Part shown: piece after piece, positions 16,074-24,102 of the stretch
Position numbering within the stretch: position 1 is the stretch's first letter
Layout: each line of letters opens with the position of its first letter
Program-made: the position numbers and the translations under genes
Assembly: GCA_031280145.1 (NCBI GenBank)
Contig: JAITHB010000143.1
Coordinates: 1 to 61,198 of the forward strand
From: Oscillospiraceae bacterium
GTDB taxonomy: Bacteria > Bacillota > Clostridia > Christensenellales > Aristaeellaceae
Reading direction: 5' to 3'
DNA: 61,198 nucleotides
The notes under the pieces: generated by a model
The model's database searches: none
Told to the model about the DNA's origin: nothing
What the model saw: only the letters and a program-made list of their open reading frames with translations

Positions 16074-16511
16074 ATGGGTTGGTTATTCGCCGCGATTGCA
16101 GGCGCGCTGATGAGCTTACAGGGCGTGATGAACACGCGGCTGTCGGAGAAGATTGGGCTGTATGAATCCAATATGTACGTGCAAGGCACGGCGTTCCTTC
16201 TGTCGCTGATAGCCATGTGGATATTCGGCAAGGGGCAGTTGAACCAATTGGGGCAAGTAAACAAGGGCTATTGGCTCGGCGGCGCGCTGGGGCTTGCAAT
16301 AACCATAACGGTTATGCTTGGCATGAAGGCGCTCTCGCCGACGCTTGCCGTGTCTACGATACTGATTGCGCAATTGGTCGTTGCGGCGTTGATAGACGGC
16401 TTCGGCTGGATGGGCACGGATAAGCAGCCGTTCAACTGGCACCAGTTCGCGGGGGTTCTCCTGATTGTCGGCGGGATTATCCTGTTTAAGTGGAAGAGCG
16501 CGGCGGCGTGA
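16074..16511 (+). CDS. YdcZ/DUF606-family DMT-superfamily membrane protein
   Basis: The 145-residue protein has five hydrophobic helices. It begins GWLFAAIAGALMSLQGVMNTRL, the typical first helix of the PF04657 (DUF606, YdcZ) family, in which the QG-xN-xL motif is conserved. Later segments YWLGGALGLAITITVMLGMKAL, VSTILIAQLVVAALIDGFGW and FAGVLLIVGGIILFKW also fit. Single-domain members act as dimers or pairs; the substrate is unknown. GAGGAGCGCAACT gives a good ribosome site before ATG 16074. The gene stands alone after the terminator at 15986-16008 and is convergent with the membrane protein at 16806. Confidence 0.85.
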   Translation: MGWLFAAIAGALMSLQGVMNTRLSEKIGLYESNMYVQGTAFLLSLIAMWIFGKGQLNQLGQVNKGYWLGGALGLAITITVMLGMKALSPTLAVSTILIAQLVVAALIDGFGWMGTDKQPFNWHQFAGVLLIVGGIILFKWKSAAA

Positions 16512-16544
16512 TGCTGCGCGGATTATAGTTGGGGTAGGCTGCGC

Positions 16545-16765
16545 TGTAGGCGGGTCGTACGCGATACAAGCGGGCGATTGGAAATCGCCCCTACAAACGT
16601 TTGGTTTCACTCGTGATTAATGCAAACAAACATTGCGATTTCTATCTATATTCCCGACGGAATGCAACCTTTCATTTGTAGGGGCGATTTCCCGGGGTCC
16701 CCGATAAATCCGCAGATTTGTCGGGGTGGGTCCTGTCGCCCGCCTGATGGTCGTACGTCCCGCTT
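16545..16765. repeat. GRE copy 3: long inverted repeat with a PCE inserted in its right arm
   Basis: The left arm (about 16545-16605) reads GCGGGTCGTAC...GCGGGCGATTGGAAATCGCC followed by CCTACAAA. The right arm (about 16675-16765) is its complement, TTTGTAGGGGCGATTTCC ... TGTCGCCCGCCTGATGGTCG. About 70 nt form the loop. The right arm is interrupted by a PCE palindrome (16692-16729) that the left arm lacks, which shows insertion order. It lies between convergent genes. Confidence 0.8.
16692..16729. repeat. PCE copy B, inside GRE copy 3
   Basis: GGGGTCCCCGATAAATCCGC followed by AGATTTGTCGGGGTGG. The left half carries ATAAATCC where the consensus has ACAAATCC or CCAAATCC. It interrupts an otherwise matching inverted-repeat arm, so it arrived after the GRE. 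Confidence 0.85.
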
Positions 16766-16805
16766 ACATCGCAGGTTAGTCCAACCCGACAATCGCACGT
16801 GCAGT

Positions 16806-18770
16806 TTACCGATACTTGTAAATCCTGTAATTCCCGTTTTCGTAAATCAAGGGATACATATCATCCAATATGCCCCCGACCTCGCCCGATACGCTGCGCT
16901 CGTGCGGACCATACAATATGTAGCTTACGTTATAGCGCGTCAGTATATCCGTCTTGGTCGGGTCAAGGTAGAAGCTTCGCACGTCCTGCTCCTGCCTTTG
17001 GTATGATAATCCGTGGAAGTACAGATACGACGGTGTTCCGCAGACTATGGTTCTGCCCGCCAGCGCGGCAATCGCGTTGTTGTGGTTGGTCGCGGTCATG
17101 AAAACCGCGTCGCTCGGCAGATTCTCTTCCACATATTGCGCGGTCTTCACCTCGTCGGAGGGGAATAACTGATAGTCGCTCACCGCTTCACGCGCAACGG
17201 AAAGAACGCCGGAGAACATCGACGCCGCAATAAACGCGGCCGCGATAACGCTTCTGCCGCGCACACCGTGAAGCTTGCGCCAAACAGACGCGCCGAATCT
17301 TACCGCGACGGGGATTATCATAAGATACCATACGTAGAACAGCTTGTTGTTGTCATATAAATTAGGCTGGAACACCACAAGCTCCGCTACGGCGAATATG
17401 CCGAACGCTCCGACCGCGATCGGACGCATCTCTTTCTTCAGGTTGAACAGCGCGGGGATGATGAGCAGAAGCGGCGCGCCGACGTTCTTCAGCCAGAAAT
17501 ACAGATATGTGTCATAAAGACCCGTACCGCTGTTATTCACCCAATTGAAGTGCGGGCGAACGAAGCCGTCCGCCGAACTCTGACGGAACGTGAACGCCAA
17601 AAGCTGCGGCATTGCGAGCGCGAGGATTGCGGCAAGCGTAATCGAAATCGTCAGGATAAGTTGAACGCGGTTCCGTTTGTCGGTTTGGCAGATTATGTAT
17701 ATGAAATACCCTGCGCAGAACAATCCGAGCGCGAGGAACGAATGCGTATGCACCAGCGGCAATCCGCCCGCGAACAGCGCGAGAGCGATGCATTCCCTTA
17801 TGTTCCGCCCGCCCTTTATTTCAAGTGCGGAAACGAGCGCGGGAATCGCCATGCACCAGCCCGCGAGGAATGTTCGCTGCGGCACCCACATATCCGCTAT
17901 GAGGTTGCTCCAGCGGATGTTGTTCGGCGTAAGGTTCGCGGGGGCTTTGTAGAAGCCCGTGAATATTTCGAGGAATCGCGCAGGTTCTTTGAGAAGCAAG
18001 TCCCACGAGTAGAGGAAGCCGAACCCGCCGCAGAACAGCAGCAGGTAGAACGATAATGCGGACAACTTCAAACTGCCCAGTATCCGATACGCCAGCAGAA
18101 ATATTCCGACATACACCAACGCAGTCATTATTACGGAAGGCACAACCATTGCCCAAGATAAGTTCATTCCGTACAGCAGAAGCGACGTTGACAGCGTATC
18201 CATCAGGAACGGATACGAGAGCTGTGTGCCGGGCAAAAGTGAATAATCGGGCGGGAACGGCGCGTTGCGGAGCGACGTTGCGATCGAAAGGTGAAGCGGC
18301 AGGTCGCCGTATGTGGATTGCCCCACGTGCATACTGCCGTCAGCCGCGAGCCTTATATTGTGTGTGTAATGCAGATACGCGGTCAGCAGAACCATCGGCA
18401 GAACGGTTATCAGCATACAGCGAATCAGCCTCTTGGTCTCGTTCGGCGGAGCCGCGCGGAACAGATTTGTCGCAGGATCGAATGACAGGTCGATTATGTT
18501 TTCATCCGTTTTCTTGCGCGGTGAATCCGCGCGGGACAAAAACACATGCAGTACGGCTGTTACGACGGCGAGCGTCAGCAGCGCAAGGTTCTGCGCCTTC
18601 AGCGTGAAGCCGAACGGAAACGCGTAAAGCGCGGGCAGCCACATGAACAGCAATACGCCCAGCGACATCCCTATATATATGTTGTACGCGGGATTCCCAT
18701 GAAACCTGACGGCGCGGGAAATTATGAAGCCCGCGCCGAGATAGAGCAGGAATACGCAAAATGCCGTCAT
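16806..18770 (-). CDS. Polytopic membrane protein, probable GT-C-type glycosyltransferase
   Basis: The 654-residue protein has about 13 hydrophobic segments and a soluble C-terminal region of roughly 130 residues. A long extracytoplasmic loop after an early helix holds HVGQSTYGDLPLHLSIATS, where GDLPLH has the acidic and histidine pattern typical of GT-C lipid-linked-sugar transferases. Further signs are IRWSNLIADMWVPQRTF, PLVHTHSFLALGLF and the C-terminal TAQYVEENLPSDAVFMTATN and VSYILYGPHERS, seen in many uncharacterised GT-C relatives. The substrate is unknown; cell-envelope polymer glycosylation is inference. It starts 9 nt downstream of the next gene's stop codon (operon on the minus strand), with GAGGACAGCC before the ATG. 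Confidence 0.6.
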   Translation of the reverse strand: MTAFCVFLLYLGAGFIISRAVRFHGNPAYNIYIGMSLGVLLFMWLPALYAFPFGFTLKAQNLALLTLAVVTAVLHVFLSRADSPRKKTDENIIDLSFDPATNLFRAAPPNETKRLIRCMLITVLPMVLLTAYLHYTHNIRLAADGSMHVGQSTYGDLPLHLSIATSLRNAPFPPDYSLLPGTQLSYPFLMDTLSTSLLLYGMNLSWAMVVPSVIMTALVYVGIFLLAYRILGSLKLSALSFYLLLFCGGFGFLYSWDLLLKEPARFLEIFTGFYKAPANLTPNNIRWSNLIADMWVPQRTFLAGWCMAIPALVSALEIKGGRNIRECIALALFAGGLPLVHTHSFLALGLFCAGYFIYIICQTDKRNRVQLILTISITLAAILALAMPQLLAFTFRQSSADGFVRPHFNWVNNSGTGLYDTYLYFWLKNVGAPLLLIIPALFNLKKEMRPIAVGAFGIFAVAELVVFQPNLYDNNKLFYVWYLMIIPVAVRFGASVWRKLHGVRGRSVIAAAFIAASMFSGVLSVAREAVSDYQLFPSDEVKTAQYVEENLPSDAVFMTATNHNNAIAALAGRTIVCGTPSYLYFHGLSYQRQEQDVRSFYLDPTKTDILTRYNVSYILYGPHERSVSGEVGGILDDMYPLIYENGNYRIYKYR

Positions 18771-18779
18771 GGCTGTCCT

Positions 18780-19910
18780 CTACGGTCTGGGCGGAGCTCC
18801 GCACACCTCGCACGGCTTGAGCTTCTTATACTGCGTGTCGTTAAGCTTGCTGTATACGAACGAACTCATCTTGTCCGTATATTCCTTACCGATGGTGGAA
18901 CAATTCTTCTTTGTGTGATACATCTTCCCGTTGCTCGTGTTGTAGTAAAGATTCATGTTCGGGTTCACTGTCGCCGTAGCCTTCGGCGTTGCGGATACGT
19001 TCGGGTTCGGCGTAGGCGTCGGTTCCTGAACGGTCACGCCTACTTGGAACGAACTTGGGTCGATAAACCAAGCGCCGTCCTTATCCTTATGCATAAGCGC
19101 GTCGTATCGCCTGGTCACGGGATTCGCGCCGCCGAACTGCACCGTAACGCGAAGCGTCGCGGAAGTGTCATAATCCGCTATATTCGGCGGATCTATAGTG
19201 TAGTCAATTATAGGGCTCGTGTGTGTGCTGACGAGGTAGAAGAGAGCGGCAGTCAAGCTTCCGCTGTGCGCGGCGCGCCACTCTTCCCATGTATAAGGAA
19301 TGAAGTCGTCGGCGGACGCGCCTTGACGCCACAGCTCCATGAACTCGACAAGCCTCTTCTCGGCTTCCGTTACCTGCGCTAAAGGCGGGGCGGATTCAGT
19401 ATCTGGCACTTGCGTGGGTTGCGTCAGCAGAGCGCTGTTCGTACTTGCAATCGGGGTATTGGTCGCGGCAGCGCCGAGGCTGCCTGTGTTCGTTCCCGTA
19501 AGTCCGCCGTCCGCAACCGAAAGGCGCGGCTGATACAGCGCGCCGAACATCGAGAACCCCGTCAGAAGAACAAGAATGAGGCTGGTGACGGCGCGCGACT
19601 TCGGCAGAAACGAGCGGAAACCGAGCAAGGCGACCAGCGAGATTGCAGTCGCCGCGCAGAACACCCAGCGCATCGGCTTCATCAATATGGCAAGAAGCCC
19701 CAGCACAGGCAGAACGAAGAACAGCAGCGCAAGCATGGCGGTGTCTTTGCTGCCCGGCTGCGTCATGTATTCGCGCCTGCTTTCCAATTCCTCCGACACG
19801 TTGTAGCTTCTGCCGTAGCCTGCCTGCGCCGCGGGGTCGTAGAAGTCCTCGCGCGCCGGCTTTACAGCCTTGTTGTATATCGGCGTATATGTATAGTTCA
19901 TTCTCGCCAA
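18780..19910 (-). CDS. Membrane protein with extracytoplasmic domain and C-terminal Ada-like Cys cluster
   Basis: The start is set at TTG 19910, 9 nt after AAGGAG; TTG 19919 and ATG 19901 are alternatives. About 55 N-terminal residues are cytoplasmic. Three hydrophobic helices follow (TAMLALLFFVLPVLGLLAIL, VFCAATAISLVALLGF, AVTSLILVLLTGFSMFG), then a Thr/Ala/Pro-rich linker, a domain of about 110 residues (residues 200-310) resembling low-complexity-linked NTF2-like domains, a second linker (PTPNPN) and a last module of about 55 residues, NGKMYHTKKNCSTIG...KLKPCEVCG. That module has the YH-x4-C ... PC-x2-C pattern of Ada-type or surface zinc-binding modules attached to many clostridial proteins. 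The role is unknown. It shares an operon with the GT-C protein downstream. Confidence 0.6.
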   Translation of the reverse strand: MARMNYTYTPIYNKAVKPAREDFYDPAAQAGYGRSYNVSEELESRREYMTQPGSKDTAMLALLFFVLPVLGLLAILMKPMRWVFCAATAISLVALLGFRSFLPKSRAVTSLILVLLTGFSMFGALYQPRLSVADGGLTGTNTGSLGAAATNTPIASTNSALLTQPTQVPDTESAPPLAQVTEAEKRLVEFMELWRQGASADDFIPYTWEEWRAAHSGSLTAALFYLVSTHTSPIIDYTIDPPNIADYDTSATLRVTVQFGGANPVTRRYDALMHKDKDGAWFIDPSSFQVGVTVQEPTPTPNPNVSATPKATATVNPNMNLYYNTSNGKMYHTKKNCSTIGKEYTDKMSSFVYSKLNDTQYKKLKPCEVCGAPPRP

Positions 19911-20013
19911 TGGAATCAACTCCTTGAAGGGTTTGTTAAAAAGGGTTTGTTAAACATTCGGAAACGTCATGAGTATACATATAATAAACTGATAAAACAA
20001 GCATTTTCATCCC

Positions 20014-20586
20014 TTAGGTGGTGAGAAACGTTATCTGCTCCGCAGGCAGCCGATTCGCGCCGTCCCCCGGAATCGGCAAGTCGGAAAGACCCGCTATGCC
20101 AAAGTGCGAAAGAAACTTATCGGTCGTGCCGAACTCCATCGGGCGTCCCAGTGTGTCGCGCTTGCCAAGCTCGCGGATTAGTTCCATATCCAGAAGCGTC
20201 TTCACGGACGAGTCGGACTTAACGCCGCGTATCTGGTCTATCTCCGCGCGCGTGGCGGGCTGATGATACGCGATAACAGCAAGCGTTTCAAGCACGGCTT
20301 GTCTTAACGGTTGGTTCACCTTCGGCGTGGTGAGCAGCTTCACGAAGTCCGCGTAGGACTCGCGCGTTATCATCTGCGCGTGGTCGCCGAATATATTGAT
20401 GCGCATTCCCCTGTTGCTATCGTCATATTCCGCCTGAAGGCGGCGAAGCAGCGTCACAATCTGCTTTTTGGAAACCGCAAGCGTCTTGGCTGTTTCGGAT
20501 ATACACAGCGGTTCGCCCGAGGCGAACAGAACGGCTTCTATGGAATTGGTCGTCGGCACGGTGTTTAATTCTTCATTTGTAAGCAT
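20014..20586 (-). CDS. scpB: Segregation and condensation protein B
   Basis: ScpB is the winged-helix kleisin-interacting subunit of the SMC-ScpA-ScpB condensin. ATG 20586 lies 2 nt after the scpA stop codon, the usual arrangement; the open frame up to 20640 overlaps scpA and is less likely. From this start the protein has 190 residues, the normal size. Family segments are NSIEAVLFASGEPLCI, LRQAVLETLAVIAYHQPATRAEIDQIRGV and LGRPMEFGTTDKFLSHFGI. It is the last gene of the M50 protease-scpA-scpB operon. The SMC gene is not in the window. Confidence 0.95.
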   Translation of the reverse strand: MLTNEELNTVPTTNSIEAVLFASGEPLCISETAKTLAVSKKQIVTLLRRLQAEYDDSNRGMRINIFGDHAQMITRESYADFVKLLTTPKVNQPLRQAVLETLAVIAYHQPATRAEIDQIRGVKSDSSVKTLLDMELIRELGKRDTLGRPMEFGTTDKFLSHFGIAGLSDLPIPGDGANRLPAEQITFLTT

Positions 20587-20588
20587 AT

Positions 20589-21329
20589 TTATGCGCGCTC
20601 TATCCATATTTTCCCGAACGAACCCGATTGCTTCGCGCACAGCACGCCCTGCTTCACCAGTTCAAGCAGCGCGATGAACAGCGACACGAATTCCATGCGC
20701 GACACATACAGCGGAATCAAATCCGCAAGAGCCGCGCCTTGCGCGTTCGCCAGCCTGCCGAGAATGCGATCGCGGCACATCTCATACGGAAACAAGTCTT
20801 GACGCAGCGACGGCGACAGGGCGGAGCGCACGATGCGCGGCGTTTCTTCCGCTATCGTCAAACGCTGCCTGAGCTTGAGCCACGCGCTTATCAGGTTCTC
20901 AGCGGTCAGGTTCGATATGTTTATATCGGCGTCATTTACCGCCAAGTCCTCGGGCAGCTTTGTGAAGCCAAGCGCCGCGCGCGATTCCGATTCGCGAAGA
21001 GCGCTCGCGGCTTCCTTCATCTTCTTGTGCATCTCAAGCTGACGCACGAGCATTTCTTCGGGCGAAAGCTCTTCCTCGTCCTCAAGCCTCGGCGGAAGCG
21101 GAAGCAGAGAGCGCGACTTTATGAACAGCAGCAGCGCCGCCATTTCCAAGAACGCGCTCGCGTTGTCGAAGCTTTCCGCGCCGCCCATCGACGCGAGATA
21201 CTGCTCCGTTATATCTGAAACGAATATTTCCTTTATGTCAATCTTCGCCTCATGGATGAGGTGCAGAAGAAGGTCGAGCGGACCCTCGAACGTCGGCAGC
21301 GAAAAGCTGAACGGTAACGACGCCGTCAT
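20589..21329 (-). CDS. scpA: Segregation and condensation protein A (kleisin)
   Basis: The kleisin subunit bridges the SMC heads in chromosome condensation. The 246-residue protein starts with FSFSLPTFEGPLDLLLHLIHEAKIDI, which is diagnostic of ScpA. It continues with ITEQYLASM, a hydrophobic FLEMAALLLFIKSRSLLPLP helix, an acidic central linker (LEDEEELSPEE) and the C-terminal winged helix (VSRMEFVSLFIALLELVKQG). The start codon overlaps the stop codon of the M50 protease gene (ATGA), and the stop is 2 nt before scpB, so the three are tightly coupled. Confidence 0.97.
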   Translation of the reverse strand: MTASLPFSFSLPTFEGPLDLLLHLIHEAKIDIKEIFVSDITEQYLASMGGAESFDNASAFLEMAALLLFIKSRSLLPLPPRLEDEEELSPEEMLVRQLEMHKKMKEAASALRESESRAALGFTKLPEDLAVNDADINISNLTAENLISAWLKLRQRLTIAEETPRIVRSALSPSLRQDLFPYEMCRDRILGRLANAQGAALADLIPLYVSRMEFVSLFIALLELVKQGVLCAKQSGSFGKIWIERA

Positions 21330-22081
21330 GCGAACCTAAAGAAAAGCGCTTGCAGGTTGTCCGCGACGAACGATATCGCGCGGCCGAGCCAGTTTGTTTG
21401 CGTCATAAGCAGCAGCAGCACGATGCCAATGCCGGATGCATACTTATTATAGAAGAGTTCGGGCTTGCCGACAGCGTCGGCGAGCACGTGCGAGCCGTCG
21501 AGCGGCGGAATCGGAATCAGGTTGAACACCGCGATTGAGATGTTCAGCATACCCATGAAGCCCGCGAACCGCGCCACCGGCACAAGCGACATATCGGCGA
21601 TGCCGATTCCGTATTGTTTAAGCCCCGCTATCTCGCCGTACATAACAAAGCCCAACGCTCCGCTGAACGACATTCGCTGTTCGATCGGATACAGAAGCTT
21701 GGTCATCGGCGTCCACAGGTCCTTGTCGACGATAATCAACACGACTGTCGACAGTGAGAATATAAGCAAATTCATTGTGATTCCCGCAATCGAAACGAGG
21801 AAGTCGTCAAGCCGTCTGTGCCTGAAATTCGTCGGATTCACAGGCACAGGCTTCGCCCAGCCGAACCCCGCGACGAGCAGCATCAGCGTGCCGAACACGT
21901 CAAGGTGCGGCAGCGGATTAAGCGTAAGCCTGCCGCGCTCCCTCGCGGTGCTGTCGCCGCACCAGAACGCCGCAAGCCCGTGCGCGAATTCATGAAACAC
22001 CAGCGCGACCAGCACGGCGGGCACTCTGTACAGGGCCATATCAAAGAAGGCCGCGGGATCGCTCGTTAACAAGTCAAACAT
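21326..22081 (-). CDS. Site-2-protease-like metalloprotease, peptidase M50 (YwhC type)
   Basis: Intramembrane zinc metalloprotease of the rhomboid-independent M50B group. The 251-residue product has five to six hydrophobic segments. The zinc motif HEFAH is at residues 30-34, the GCGDSTARERGRLTLNPLPHLD region follows, and the third ligand lies in NLIPIPPLDGSH near residue 193. In Firmicutes this gene is often placed just before scpA and scpB, as here (4-nt overlap with scpA). The substrate is unknown. No ribosome site precedes ATG 22081, and promoter-like boxes lie almost against the start codon, so a leaderless or nearly leaderless mRNA is likely. Confidence 0.92.
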   Translation of the reverse strand: MFDLLTSDPAAFFDMALYRVPAVLVALVFHEFAHGLAAFWCGDSTARERGRLTLNPLPHLDVFGTLMLLVAGFGWAKPVPVNPTNFRHRRLDDFLVSIAGITMNLLIFSLSTVVLIIVDKDLWTPMTKLLYPIEQRMSFSGALGFVMYGEIAGLKQYGIGIADMSLVPVARFAGFMGMLNISIAVFNLIPIPPLDGSHVLADAVGKPELFYNKYASGIGIVLLLLMTQTNWLGRAISFVADNLQALFFRFA

Positions 22082-22089
22082 TTCATTAT

Positions 22090-22117
22090 ACTATCACCAA
22101 TGCCGAGGTTGTGTCAA
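22090..22117 (-). promoter_or_regulatory. Promoter abutting the M50-scpA-scpB operon
   Basis: On the minus strand TTGACA (22117-22112), 16 bp, GATAGT (22095-22090), then 8 nt to ATG 22081. A TATAAT at 22090-22085 overlaps the -10 region. Either reading starts transcription within a few nucleotides of the start codon. Confidence 0.55.
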
Positions 22118-22220
22118 ATAGTTATCCAATTCACCGAGGGACGTCCCTCATTTCGCAAAAACAATAAAAGACAAATTCGGACCGCGAACCCGAAACTAAA
22201 AGGATGCATATAATTTTACC

Positions 22221-23477
22221 ATGGATGAGAGAGACGGCGCCTGCGGTTTAGTTGAATTCCCCGAGTTAACCTTCAGCGCTCCGGGCGTTTATACATATAA
22301 AATCAAAGAACTGACAGAGTCGGACGCGAACTGGACAAAGGACGATTCGGAGTTTCCCGTAGTCATAACCGTCACCGACGACGGTAATGGCAACATGCTG
22401 GCGGCCGTCGATTATCCCGGCGGTTATCCAATCTTCACAAACACCTACTATAAAGCGCCGCTGATTGTCGCGTTCAGCGCGTGTCTTGAGGCTGCGGAAG
22501 GCGAAACGCTTGAAGAAAACCAAGTGAACTTCGGTTTGTATGACGAAGACGAGAACCTGCTGGGCGTGATTCCGAACGGTCCGCCCGCGGACATAGCTTC
22601 GCTCGGCAGCCGCGCCATACAGATTCCGCCTCTTAACGACGATTCGCCCGCGCCGATGAGCTCAGATACCGACAGTGCGGCAAAATTGCGGCCGCAGCCA
22701 AGGTACGCCATAATCAGACCGTGCGACGACGAACCCGACCAGAACTGCCAGCCCGATTTCTGCACGGACGAGAACGGAAACATCATATGCCCTATCGAGC
22801 TTACGGGTACGGGCGTATATAACTTCACCCTGAAGGAATTGCCCTCGGCGGAAAACAATTACGGAGCGGACAGCCAAGCTTTCGGAATAACAGTGAAAGT
22901 AACGGAAGAGGACGGCGATCTGACCGCGTGCGTAAATTTCCCGGACGGGTGCCCGAAATTCACCGTTCCGAAGACAGAGGGTCCGGGTCAGCCTCAGCCT
23001 CCGGGCGGTGGTCCCGCGCCGTGGCCCCCTCCCGATCCTGACCCCGCGCCTGTGCAGGTGTGCGCGTATGTGCAGGCAAAGCTCGCCGTCAGCGGCCCAT
23101 ACGCGTCGAATACGCGGTATTGCTTCGGATTGTATGACGATTGCGGGCTTTGGATGGGACTTACATGCAACGTAGGCAACTGCATACGATTCCGCCCGCT
23201 TTGCTTCAGCAGCCCCGGAATCTATAAATATACCATCCGCGAGATGGCTCAATCCCGCTTTGGGTATACGAGCGCCGCGTATGGTTTTCCCGTAGTGATA
23301 ATCGTTTCCGAAGACGACGCGGGCGGCCTTATTGCCACCGTGAAGTATCCCAACGGAATGCCCGTGTTCAGGAAATGCATCTGCAATCCGTGCCGGAACA
23401 GCCCGTACGGCGGCGGGAGACAAAACCAACCTTGCAGTCCGCAAGGCATGGTATACCCGCGCAACCCGTTTTGTTAA
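22221..23477 (+). CDS. Cysteine-rich protein with three pilin-type isopeptide-linkage (FctA/Spy0128-like) repeats, 5'-truncated
   Basis: Three repeats end with the same pattern: FSAPGVYTYKIKEL...FPVVITVTDDGNG then AAVDYPGGYPIF; GTGVYNFTLKEL...VKVTEEDGD then VNFPDGCPKF; and SSPGIYKYTIREM...VVIIVSEDD then VKYPNGMPVF. Repeats 2 and 3 are complete and include the first half (VNFGLYDEDENLLG, YCFGLYDDCGLWMG). Repeat 1 has only its second half and begins almost at the start codon. There is no signal peptide, and a stop codon precedes the frame at 22197. A Pro/Gly-rich linker (QPQPPGGGPAPWPPP) separates repeats 2 and 3, and repeats 2, 3 and the tail hold many cysteines. It is therefore either a 5'-deleted surface protein or a signal-less (for example spore-surface) derivative. 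No sortase motif is visible. Confidence 0.65.
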   Translation: MDERDGACGLVEFPELTFSAPGVYTYKIKELTESDANWTKDDSEFPVVITVTDDGNGNMLAAVDYPGGYPIFTNTYYKAPLIVAFSACLEAAEGETLEENQVNFGLYDEDENLLGVIPNGPPADIASLGSRAIQIPPLNDDSPAPMSSDTDSAAKLRPQPRYAIIRPCDDEPDQNCQPDFCTDENGNIICPIELTGTGVYNFTLKELPSAENNYGADSQAFGITVKVTEEDGDLTACVNFPDGCPKFTVPKTEGPGQPQPPGGGPAPWPPPDPDPAPVQVCAYVQAKLAVSGPYASNTRYCFGLYDDCGLWMGLTCNVGNCIRFRPLCFSSPGIYKYTIREMAQSRFGYTSAAYGFPVVIIVSEDDAGGLIATVKYPNGMPVFRKCICNPCRNSPYGGGRQNQPCSPQGMVYPRNPFC

Positions 23478-23544
23478 ACCGCGGATATAAACTATCATTG
23501 TCATCGGAATTCTGAATTTGGTACAAGCGGCTTACACTATCCTA

Positions 23545-23573
23545 TTGCAATGATTGATTTATTATTGTAAAAT
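23545..23573 (+). promoter_or_regulatory. Promoter immediately upstream of the ECF S-component gene
   Basis: TTGCAA at 23545-23550, 17 bp, TAAAAT at 23568-23573, then 7 nt to ATG 23581. Initiation at the usual distance would begin at or next to the A of the start codon, leaving AGGCGG outside the transcript. Confidence 0.55.
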
Positions 23574-23580
23574 AGGCGGC

Positions 23581-24102
23581 ATGAAAAAGATAAACGTTCG
23601 CAATCTCAGCATAGGTTCATTGTTTGCCGCCATAATATGTGTAGCGACCGCCGTTCTTAAGATACCCGTCGGTATCACGAACGGCTACGTCCATCTCGGC
23701 GACATGTTCATCTTCGCCGCGTCCGCTGCGCTGGGTCCATACGCCGCGCTTTCCGCGGGAATCGGAAGCGGGCTTGCGGACCTGTTCGCGGGGTACCCTG
23801 TCTACATCCTGCCGACGTTAATCATTAAGGGCTCGATGGGGTTTATTGCGGGAAAATCCATGCGCAAACTGCCCGGCGAGAGCACGGGCGGCCAAGCGCA
23901 GCAGCTCCTTAAGATTATCGTATTGTTTACGATCTGCGAGCTGTTCATGTGCGTGGGATACTGGGCGTTTGAGACGGTGCTGTACGGCGTTGCGGCAGCG
24001 ACCGCCGCGCTTCCGATGAACCTGCTGCAAGGATTATTTGGTGTGATAGGCGGAACGGCTATGGTGCGGCTGATACCGAAACGGTTATTGGAGGACAAAT
24101 GA
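23581..24102 (+). CDS. ECF transporter S component (substrate-binding membrane subunit)
   Basis: From ATG 23581 the protein has 173 residues and about six hydrophobic helices. It shows the S-component pattern: NVRNLSIGSLFAAIICVATA, then PVGITNGYVHLGDMFIFAASAALGPYAAL and AGIGSGLADLFAGYPVYILPTLIIKGSMGFIAG. The NGYVHLGD segment resembles S components for pyridoxine- or HMP-like vitamins, but I cannot assign a substrate. It needs a shared ECF-T and ATPase module encoded elsewhere. The stop codon overlaps the ATG of glycogen phosphorylase (ATGA), which is a translational link and not an obvious functional one. TTG 23554 is an in-frame alternative start. Confidence 0.85.
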   Translation: MKKINVRNLSIGSLFAAIICVATAVLKIPVGITNGYVHLGDMFIFAASAALGPYAALSAGIGSGLADLFAGYPVYILPTLIIKGSMGFIAGKSMRKLPGESTGGQAQQLLKIIVLFTICELFMCVGYWAFETVLYGVAAATAALPMNLLQGLFGVIGGTAMVRLIPKRLLEDK

